A stretch of 64,000 bases of DNA, taken from contig CALSUE010000001.1 of assembly GCA_943789455.1 (NCBI GenBank), positions 623,001-687,000 of the forward strand. The letters run 5' to 3'. Shown piece by piece: positions 55,086 to 62,243 of this stretch (the stretch's first letter is position 1; each line of letters begins with the position of its first letter). A model generated the notes under the pieces. That model worked only from the letters and a program-made list of their open reading frames with translations. It made no database searches and was not told the origin of the DNA. The position numbers and the translations under genes were made by a program. The stretch is from an uncultured Flavobacteriaceae bacterium (GTDB taxonomy: Bacteria; Bacteroidota; Bacteroidia; Flavobacteriales; Flavobacteriaceae).

Positions 55086-56470
55086 AATACGATATTATCA
55101 TTGTTGGTAGTGGTCCTGGAGGATATGTTACCGCCATTAGAGCCTCTCAATTAGGTTTTAAAACAGCTGTAGTAGAAAAAGAAAGTTTGGGTGGTGTTTG
55201 TTTGAATTGGGGTTGTATTCCTACAAAAGCATTATTAAAAAGTGCTCAAGTTTATGAATACCTAAAACATGTAGATCAATACGGCTTAAAAGCCGAGTCT
55301 ATTGATAAAGATTTTGAAGCCGTTATAAAAAGAAGTCGTGGTGTTGCAGAAGGAATGAGCAAAGGAGTTCAATTTCTAATGAAAAAGAATAAAATTGATG
55401 TTATAGAAGGTTTTGGAAAAGTTAAAGCTGGTAAAAAAATCGATGTAACTTCTAAAGATGGAAAACTCACTGAGTATAGCGCAAGTCATATTATTATTGC
55501 AACTGGAGCTCGATCTAGAGAATTACCAAATTTACCACAAGATGGAAAAAAAGTAATTGGTTACAGACAAGCAATGACTTTACCCTCTCAACCAAAATCT
55601 ATGATAGTAGTTGGTTCTGGAGCCATTGGGGTTGAATTTGCTTCATTTTATAATTCTATGGGTACAGAGGTAACAATCGTAGAATTTCAACCAACAATAG
55701 TACCCGTTGAAGATAAAGATATTTCAAAACAATTTGAACGATCCTTGAAAAAGGCTGGAATTAAAATTATGACAAACTCTTCTGTAGAAACTGTAGATAC
55801 GTCTGGTGCTGGTGTTAAAGCTACAGTAAAAACTAAAAAAGGAGAACAAAATTTAGAAGCAGATATTTTATTATCTGCAGTAGGAATTAAAACTAATATT
55901 GAAAATATTGGATTAGAAGATGTTGGAATTATAACAGATAGAGATAAAATTTTAGTCAATGATTGGTATCAGACTAATATACCCGGCTATTACGCAATTG
56001 GAGATGTAACTCCTGGACCTGCTTTAGCTCACGTTGCTTCAGCTGAGGGAATAACTTGTGTTGAAAAAATTGCTGGATTACATAGCGAAGTAATAGACTA
56101 CGGAAACATACCTGGTTGTACGTATGCTAGCCCAGAAATTGCTTCTGTAGGTCTAACAGAAGAACAAGCAAAAGAACAAGGATATGAATTAAAAGTTGGA
56201 AAATTCCCTTTCTCTGCGTCTGGAAAAGCAACCGCTGCTGGAACAACTGATGGTTTTGTCAAGGTGATTTTTGATGCAAAATATGGAGAATGGTTAGGTT
56301 GCCATATGATAGGTGCTGGTGTAACAGACATGATTGCAGAGGCAGTATTGGGAAGAAAACTTGAAACTACTGGACATGAAGTTTTAAAAACAATTCACCC
56401 ACATCCTACAATGAGTGAGGCAGTTATGGAAGCCGTAGCTGATGCTTATGACGAAGTCATTCATTTATAA
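55082..56470 (+). CDS. lpd: Dihydrolipoyl dehydrogenase
   Basis: FAD-disulfide oxidoreductase (E3) that reoxidises dihydrolipoamide in the 2-oxoacid dehydrogenase complexes and glycine cleavage. The 462 residues show the FAD GSGPGGYVTAIRA motif, the redox pair in GGVCLNWGCIPTK, an NAD Rossmann loop VVGSGAIGVEFA, YYAIGDVTPGPALAH and the C-terminal HPHPTMSEAV base pair His-Glu. Length is normal. A terminator follows. Confidence 0.96.
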   Translation: MKYDIIIVGSGPGGYVTAIRASQLGFKTAVVEKESLGGVCLNWGCIPTKALLKSAQVYEYLKHVDQYGLKAESIDKDFEAVIKRSRGVAEGMSKGVQFLMKKNKIDVIEGFGKVKAGKKIDVTSKDGKLTEYSASHIIIATGARSRELPNLPQDGKKVIGYRQAMTLPSQPKSMIVVGSGAIGVEFASFYNSMGTEVTIVEFQPTIVPVEDKDISKQFERSLKKAGIKIMTNSSVETVDTSGAGVKATVKTKKGEQNLEADILLSAVGIKTNIENIGLEDVGIITDRDKILVNDWYQTNIPGYYAIGDVTPGPALAHVASAEGITCVEKIAGLHSEVIDYGNIPGCTYASPEIASVGLTEEQAKEQGYELKVGKFPFSASGKATAAGTTDGFVKVIFDAKYGEWLGCHMIGAGVTDMIAEAVLGRKLETTGHEVLKTIHPHPTMSEAVMEAVADAYDEVIHL

Positions 56471-56475
56471 TAAAA

Positions 56476-56508
56476 ATAAAAAACCGAAGAAATATCTTCG
56501 GTTTTTTA
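56476..56508 (+). terminator. Intrinsic terminator of lpd
   Basis: AACCGAAGA (56482-56490) pairs with TCTTCGGTT (56495-56503) over a 4-base loop, followed by Ts, right after the lpd stop. Confidence 0.9.
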
Positions 56509-56616
56509 TTTTGGCATAGTTATTGAAATATAATAGATGTTATAAGTTTATGTTATTAATGTTTGTTTAAAACATTTTTGGGATTTATTGTAATGAGAAA
56601 GAATGAATTACCCCCT

Positions 56617-56645
56617 AAACCAAAGTTGATAGCTTTGGTTTTTGT
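56617..56645 (+). terminator. Second terminator-like hairpin
   Basis: AAACCAAAG (56617-56625) pairs with CTTTGGTTT (56633-56641) over a 7-base loop and is followed by Ts. No gene lies between it and the lpd terminator 110 bases upstream, so it either backs up that terminator or ends an unannotated short RNA. Confidence 0.55.
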
Positions 56646-56673
56646 ATTTAAGTTTTTATTTAATTAAATATCC

Positions 56674-56681
56674 TAAATTTG
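56674..56681 (+). promoter_or_regulatory. -7 promoter element for the 56716 gene
   Basis: TAAATTTG, an exact -7 match, ends 34 bases before the ATG at 56716. Nearest TTG is 29 bases upstream. Confidence 0.38.
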
Positions 56682-56715
56682 CTTCATCTTCAACTCCATC
56701 GATATTTATATTTTG

Positions 56716-57321
56716 ATGATTCAAATAACAAATTATAAAGGATTTCTTAAAGAGATTCTAAAAGCCATTATTAAACTTTGTATTGCTGGGTTTCTTATCG
56801 GATTCTTAAAATCTAATGATGCTATAATAGCTATTATTTTACTTTTAAAAATTCTTCATGTTATTTATAAAAATATAATCATTGCTCAAACTAAAAACTG
56901 GATATTACTCATTGGAATGATACTAACTGGTTTTGGGGGATTACTTGGTGAAAACTGGGGTGTTCATAATAATTATTGGGAATATCATGAGGTTTCTAGA
57001 GAGCTTCCTCTATGGCTACCTTTTGCCTGGATGCTGGCTTTTTATTTTCTGTATAGCATAGAATCTAGAATGATTGAATTTTTAAAAAACAAAACCATGA
57101 GCAATAAGCTTATTATTGCATTTTGGTTGTCATTGTTTGTTCCTGCTTTTGGTGAAGTAATTACTATAAATTTAGGGGTATGGACTTATTATTGGCCCTA
57201 TCAACTATTTGGTGTTCCTCTCTATGCATTTATTTGCTTGGTTTTTGTTCACATGCTGGTATACGGAATATTATCTTTTGTATGTAAAAAATGGAAAATT
57301 AAGGACAATGTTTTTATATAG
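56716..57321 (+). CDS. Multi-pass membrane protein (unknown function)
   Basis: I do not recognise this protein. From the ATG at 56716 (the track uses the TTG just before) it has 201 residues and about six hydrophobic segments (near 18-33, 36-50, 62-78, 95-110, 128-148 and 165-190). Two glycine/aromatic-rich loops face one side: GENWGVHNNYWEYHEVSRELPLW and GEVITINLGVWTYYWPYQ, both with a GE dyad and tryptophans, suggesting an internal duplication and perhaps an enzyme site. It has its own -7 box and converges on rlmF. Confidence 0.72.
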   Translation: MIQITNYKGFLKEILKAIIKLCIAGFLIGFLKSNDAIIAIILLLKILHVIYKNIIIAQTKNWILLIGMILTGFGGLLGENWGVHNNYWEYHEVSRELPLWLPFAWMLAFYFLYSIESRMIEFLKNKTMSNKLIIAFWLSLFVPAFGEVITINLGVWTYYWPYQLFGVPLYAFICLVFVHMLVYGILSFVCKKWKIKDNVFI

Positions 57322-57414
57322 ATAAAAAAATCGACAGCTGATCAATTCAAGAGTCATAATAAAACTATAGAAACTGATAGAAGCTAAAAGATTCTCAAAT
57401 AAAAATACTTAAAT

Positions 57415-58281
57415 CTAAAACTGCCAAGCAACAATTCTAGTGATTTTATTGCCTTGATGCATGGGTATTATTTTCATTGTTTTCACCTTTAGTTTCTCTC
57501 CGGATTTTTGCAGACTTTCAATGGTTTCTTTTTTAGATACTAAACTGGTAAACCAAACACTAGTATCTTTATACAAAGAACTTTGGTATAAGTAATTATG
57601 TAAAAAAGCTTTCTCACCTCCTGGATACCACAATTCATTATTATTTCCTGCAAAATTACGAACCGCACTATTTCCTAGATTTCTGGATTTTCTTGCATTA
57701 GCTCCTTTAGCTTCCTGTTCTGATTTGTAAAAAGGTGGATTACAAACTACTGCTGAAAAAGAATCTCCTTTTTCAATAATTCCTTTTAAGATATTAGCCT
57801 CATTAAACTGTTGCCTTAGTAAAATCTTAGCATCAAGGTTGTTGTCAGATATGATATCTTGTGCTGTATCTAAAGAATCTAATTCTATATCTGTTGCAAC
57901 AAAATCCCAGTCATACTCCTTAACTCCTAGTAATGGATAAATACAACTTGCACCAGTTCCAATATCCAGAATAGTAATCTTTTCGGTACAATTAGAATCC
58001 GATAATAAATCTGATATATAATGCATATAGTCAACACGTCCAGGAATTGGTGGACATAAATTTTCATCAGGGAAAATCCATTTTTTGACTCCATAATGAA
58101 CTTCTAATAAAGTACTATTTAATTCTTTTACTGCTTTTGGATCAGAAAAATCTATAGTAAGGGTTCCATGGTTGTTTTTTGTAACAAAAGAAGCTAAGTT
58201 TTTATTGTGTTTGGTTAAAACATCAAAGTTATAACCATTTTTGTGCTTATTTCTAGGATGCAATCCCGGCTTTAAGTTCAT
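57415..58281 (-). CDS. rlmF: 23S rRNA (adenine(1618)-N(6))-methyltransferase
   Basis: SAM-dependent methyltransferase for m6A1618 in 23S rRNA. The 288-residue protein has the family start LHPRNKHKNGYNFDVL, SAM-binding ILDIGTGASCIYPLLG, ATDIELDSLDTAQ and the catalytic VVCNPPFYKS (NPPF). Its ATG directly follows the bshC stop codon, so the two are coupled. Confidence 0.94.
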   Translation of the reverse strand: MNLKPGLHPRNKHKNGYNFDVLTKHNKNLASFVTKNNHGTLTIDFSDPKAVKELNSTLLEVHYGVKKWIFPDENLCPPIPGRVDYMHYISDLLSDSNCTEKITILDIGTGASCIYPLLGVKEYDWDFVATDIELDSLDTAQDIISDNNLDAKILLRQQFNEANILKGIIEKGDSFSAVVCNPPFYKSEQEAKGANARKSRNLGNSAVRNFAGNNNELWYPGGEKAFLHNYLYQSSLYKDTSVWFTSLVSKKETIESLQKSGEKLKVKTMKIIPMHQGNKITRIVAWQF

Positions 58282-59874
58282 TTAGAGTTCTAAGATAGTA
58301 AATGCTTGTTCTAGTGGTTTTAATGATTCTTTTAGTGCGATAATTAGGTTTTGCCCGTGTATTAAATAATACTCAGAAAAATTTCGCTGACGTTCTTCTA
58401 AGCTTTTGTTGGGTAATAATTGATCTTGTAATGCGATAATTCTATGAATTCTATCAACTTGTTTTCTTTTTTCTGCGCGCAACAATCTTTTTTCTAAATT
58501 CTCTAAGCCTTTTAGTTGTTTTCTTTGCTGAGCATCTACTGCACCAATAAAAGAAACATCTGTTTCATTAGCAATTCTTCTTAGTGCTAAAAATTGTTGG
58601 GTTAACAATTCTGTAGCATCTGCAAAACTAAATTGAATATCTGAGTTTTCTTGAACTTTTTTAGCAAGTAAAAGATGTTGTTTCATAAACATTTCTTCAA
58701 AAGAAATATCTAAATTATGTAATTTTTTAACCTGTTTTTTGGAAACAATCTGGACTGAATTTCTCAACAATAATATTGGAAAAGGAATCTGTACAGTATT
58801 AAAGTATGCTTTTAATTGCAACCAATAAGCAAGTTCACCACCACCACCAATATAACATAGATTCGGTAAAATCACCTCTTGATATAGAGGCCTCATAATT
58901 ACATTTGGACTAAATCTATCACTGTGGTTTTCTAGCTCTTTAAGTATTTCAGCTTCAGAAAAAACAAGGTCTGTATTATGAATTGTATACTGTCCTTGGT
59001 TTTCTATAATTCGCTCTCGAGAGTTTTCAGTTAAATAAAATAAATTAATTTCTCTAGGGTTTACCTGTACTTTATATTCCTTTTCTAAATTTGTTGTGGT
59101 ATTAGAAACTGAACTCCAAGAGGTTTTATGAAGCAATTCGTCCTTCATAACTGGAGCAAAAATATTTTTTAACCGTTGGTCATCGGCATCTAAAATAACC
59201 AAACCATACATTTTAAATAACTCATTGGCAATATATCTAGTAGCCTCAGCAAGAGAGGTTTGAGATACATATGCTTTTTCAAAAAGTTCTGATAGATATA
59301 CTGCATTTTTAGAATCTCCCAATTGTTTTGAAAAACTAGTAAAAACTTTTTGCATACCTTCTAATGAAAACCTACCTACGGCTCCACCATCTGGTCTATC
59401 CCAAGTTACTTTTTTACCTTTAAATTTAAAATAATTAATTTCTTCAAAATCGTGATCTTCTGAAGCCATCCAATACACAGGAACAAAACGTTGCAAAGGA
59501 AATTGCTCTGCTAAAGTTTCAGATAAATTAATGGTAGAAATTATTTTGTATAAGAAATACAATGGCCCTGTAAACAAGTTTAATTGATGACCTGTTGTAA
59601 TAGTAAAAGTATCTTTATTTTCAAGCGATTTTATGTTTTCTAGGGTGGCTTCAGAAGCAGTTATATTCCTATACTGATCTTGTAAAACACATACTAACTC
59701 TTTTCTAGTTTTAAGCGAAAAGTTTTCCCCTTTCTCTTGAATTTGAGAAGCAAAACCTTTCAAATTTGGAAAATTATTATAGTAGGGCTGAATCGATTCT
59801 TTCTGATCTAAATAATCAGACATTATCTTGGAAAAGAACCCTGTTGTTTGAAATGGTATATGAGTAAACTTCAT
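58282..59874 (-). CDS. bshC: Bacillithiol biosynthesis cysteine-adding enzyme BshC
   Basis: Last step of bacillithiol synthesis: adding cysteine to glucosaminyl-malate. From the ATG at 59874 it has 530 residues (the track's TTG at 59886 adds four). TTGHQLNLFTGPLYFLYKI, the ASEDHDFEEINYFKF segment, VIMRPLYQEVILPNLCYIGGGGE and a C-terminal coiled coil are as in BshC. bshA and bshB are not in the window. A bacillithiol-like thiol is therefore likely in this organism. Confidence 0.93.
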   Translation of the reverse strand: MKFTHIPFQTTGFFSKIMSDYLDQKESIQPYYNNFPNLKGFASQIQEKGENFSLKTRKELVCVLQDQYRNITASEATLENIKSLENKDTFTITTGHQLNLFTGPLYFLYKIISTINLSETLAEQFPLQRFVPVYWMASEDHDFEEINYFKFKGKKVTWDRPDGGAVGRFSLEGMQKVFTSFSKQLGDSKNAVYLSELFEKAYVSQTSLAEATRYIANELFKMYGLVILDADDQRLKNIFAPVMKDELLHKTSWSSVSNTTTNLEKEYKVQVNPREINLFYLTENSRERIIENQGQYTIHNTDLVFSEAEILKELENHSDRFSPNVIMRPLYQEVILPNLCYIGGGGELAYWLQLKAYFNTVQIPFPILLLRNSVQIVSKKQVKKLHNLDISFEEMFMKQHLLLAKKVQENSDIQFSFADATELLTQQFLALRRIANETDVSFIGAVDAQQRKQLKGLENLEKRLLRAEKRKQVDRIHRIIALQDQLLPNKSLEERQRNFSEYYLIHGQNLIIALKESLKPLEQAFTILEL

Positions 59875-59949
59875 AAAATCATACAATAACGCTTATAATA
59901 AGAATTTAATTACTAATGTGTTTAGTATTTACACGCAAATAGAATTTGT

Positions 59950-59976
59950 CAAAAATACTAAATTTGTGGTAAGCAA
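59950..59976 (-). promoter_or_regulatory. Promoter of bshC-rlmF
   Basis: Minus strand TTG, 16 bases, TATTTTTG. It gives a 70-base leader. A 10-bp inverted repeat (59921-59930 with 59953-59962) overlaps the -7 box. Confidence 0.42.
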
Positions 59977-60002
59977 TTAATGAATGAATAATCTAAGAAT
60001 AA

Positions 60003-61286
60003 TTATCGATTTAAAAATATTTTTAACTCTTGATAATTAGCAATGCTAGTAGCCACTTTTTCTTTACTCATAACTTGCTTAATTTGAGACGGTATCGCTA
60101 CATCAACTTTAAGAGTTTCTTCTACAACCTCTAAAAACTTAACCGGATGTGCAGTTTCTAAAAAAACACCAAACTCGTTAGTTTTTAAACCGTATTTTTT
60201 TAAACCTAAATAACCAATGGCACCGTGTGGTTCTGAGATGTAATTAAATTTATCATGTATACGCTTCATCATTATTTTAGTTTCATCATCTGAAAAACTA
60301 TACGAAGAAAAAGATTTTTTTAAGCTGGATAAGTTTTTATTAAATAATTCTTGAATTCTAATAAAGTTACTTGGATTACCAACATCCATAGCATTAGAAA
60401 TAGTAGCTTTAGATGGTTTCGGGTCATAAACCCCATTAATTAGATATTTAGGAACTGTATCATTAATATTTGTTGAAGCTATAAAATGCTTGATGGGTAA
60501 TCCTAATTTTTGAGCTAATAAACCAGCACAAATATTTCCAAAATTTCCACTAGGAACTGAGAATATAATATCTTTATATTTTTTACTAACTTGTTTATAA
60601 GCAAAGAAAAAATAAAACATTTGAGGCAACCATCTGGCCACATTTATAGAATTTGCTGATGTTAAATTTCTAGAGATATTTTTATCTAAAAAAGCCGATT
60701 TTACCATTTCTTGACAATCATCAAATACTCCGTCTACTTCAAGAGCAGTAATATTATTCCCTAAAGTAGTTAATTGTTTTTCTTGAATTTCACTCACCTT
60801 CCCTTTTGGGTATAAAATCACTACTTGAACACCTTTTGCATTCAAAAACCCACTAGCAACTGCACCTCCAGTATCTCCTGAAGTAGCAACCAAAACTGTA
60901 ATATCTTCAGTTTTGTTTTGATTGAAATATTCTAAGCATTGAGACATAAATCTTGCACCTACATCCTTAAAAGCCATCGTTGGGCCATGAAATAATTCTA
61001 AAGAACCAATATTTTCATCTAAATTAACAACAGGAAAATCAAAAGAAATAGTTTTTTTGATAATCTCTTTAAGGATAGTAGTTGGAATTTCATCTCCAAT
61101 AAATTGTTTGATTACTTCATATGCAATTTCTTCATTAGAATAGTCACTAATATTATTTATAAAGTCTTTAGAAATTGGAGTGATTTCTTCAGGGAAATAC
61201 AAGCCCCTATCTGGTGCGATTCCGTTTTGAACTGCTCTTTTAAAAGAGGTTAAAGGTGATGAATTATTTAGACTATAGTATCTCAT
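60003..61286 (-). CDS. thrC: Threonine synthase
   Basis: PLP enzyme converting phosphohomoserine to threonine, last of the pathway. The 427-residue protein has the N-terminal GIAPDRGLYFPEEI, the Schiff-base lysine in PTMAFKDVGARF, ATSGDTGGAVASGF, SVPSGNFGNICAGLLA and ISEPHGAIGYLGL. It lies six bases after thrB and is the last gene of thrABC. No terminator hairpin is visible after its stop. Confidence 0.96.
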   Translation of the reverse strand: MRYYSLNNSSPLTSFKRAVQNGIAPDRGLYFPEEITPISKDFINNISDYSNEEIAYEVIKQFIGDEIPTTILKEIIKKTISFDFPVVNLDENIGSLELFHGPTMAFKDVGARFMSQCLEYFNQNKTEDITVLVATSGDTGGAVASGFLNAKGVQVVILYPKGKVSEIQEKQLTTLGNNITALEVDGVFDDCQEMVKSAFLDKNISRNLTSANSINVARWLPQMFYFFFAYKQVSKKYKDIIFSVPSGNFGNICAGLLAQKLGLPIKHFIASTNINDTVPKYLINGVYDPKPSKATISNAMDVGNPSNFIRIQELFNKNLSSLKKSFSSYSFSDDETKIMMKRIHDKFNYISEPHGAIGYLGLKKYGLKTNEFGVFLETAHPVKFLEVVEETLKVDVAIPSQIKQVMSKEKVATSIANYQELKIFLNR

Positions 61287-61292
61287 ACTTTT

Positions 61293-62213
61293 TTATAAAA
61301 TTTTAATTCCTTGTTGATTAATTTTTGAAACATGAATATCATAATCTATATCTGTGTTGTTGTATATTTCTGCCATTGTTTCACCAACAAGCCTAGCAGT
61401 TTCCTCACCTTTACACAGTGCAAAAATAGAAGGCCCTGAACCAGAGATACCAGCACCTAAGGCACCTGCTTGAATAACCGCTTTTTTAACTTTATTAAAT
61501 TCTGGAATTAAAACCAATCGGTTGGGTTCTATAATTTCATCATGTAAAGATCTTCCTATCAAATCATAATCATTAGTGTATAACCCACTAATTAAACCCC
61601 CAAAGTTACCCATTTGAATAACCATTTTTTTTAATGCTACTTGATTTTTTAAAACAGCCCTTGAATCTGATGTTTTCACTTCTATTTGAGGATGAATAAT
61701 AGACGCATATAAATCATCAGGAGAATTAATTTTTAAAACATCTAATGGTTGATAACTCCTAACTAGGGTGAAGCCTCCAAGAATTACAGGTGATACATTA
61801 TCTGCATGTTCAGTTCCACTAGCTAGTTTTTCTCCTTGCATTGCAAAATAAATTAACTCTTGTTTAGAAAATGGTTTTCCTAATAATTCATTGATTGCAA
61901 AAACAGCACCTGCTGCACTAGCAGCACTACTCCCTATTCCACTACCTGGTTTTATTTTTTTATATATTTCTATTTCGTAACCAACAGAGGCATCTACTTG
62001 TTCAAGTAATGCTAAGCCTGCTACACCAGCAACATTTCTATGTGTTTCTAGCGGCAAATTTTGACCTGTTACTTTTGTTATTTTTATTCCTTTTTCAGGC
62101 ACCTCTCTAACAATCATTTCATCTCCAACAGTATCCAAACAAAGACCTAGAATATCAAAACCACAAGAAATATTGGCAACTGTTGCAGGTGTAAATATTT
62201 TAATTTCTTTCAT
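61293..62213 (-). CDS. thrB: Homoserine kinase
   Basis: GHMP kinase phosphorylating homoserine. The 306-residue protein has TPATVANISCGFDILGLCLD at the start, the ATP loop PGSGIGSSAASAAGAV, and the C-terminal GAGISGSGPSIFALC. It sits between thrA (30-base gap) and thrC (6-base gap) in a compact threonine operon. Confidence 0.96.
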   Translation of the reverse strand: MKEIKIFTPATVANISCGFDILGLCLDTVGDEMIVREVPEKGIKITKVTGQNLPLETHRNVAGVAGLALLEQVDASVGYEIEIYKKIKPGSGIGSSAASAAGAVFAINELLGKPFSKQELIYFAMQGEKLASGTEHADNVSPVILGGFTLVRSYQPLDVLKINSPDDLYASIIHPQIEVKTSDSRAVLKNQVALKKMVIQMGNFGGLISGLYTNDYDLIGRSLHDEIIEPNRLVLIPEFNKVKKAVIQAGALGAGISGSGPSIFALCKGEETARLVGETMAEIYNNTDIDYDIHVSKINQQGIKIL

Positions 62214-62243
62214 CTTATTATTTTCTAATTCGTATCCTATAAT

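Noticed and set aside
56593-56667. 24-codon ORF (MRKNELPPKPKLIALV...) before the 56716 gene
   Set aside because: The terminator-like hairpin and its T-tail lie inside the frame and create the Phe/Leu run, so the ORF is probably a by-product of the hairpin.
7326-56681. Five -7 boxes (aconitase, rnpB, VF530, M14, 56674) have their nearest distant TTG at 28-29 bases, suggesting an alternative spacing class.
   Set aside because: Thirteen or so other boxes in the window do not show it, the M14 case skips a nearer TTG, and TTG is frequent in this AT-rich DNA. It was noticed after the fact and needs a genome-wide count.
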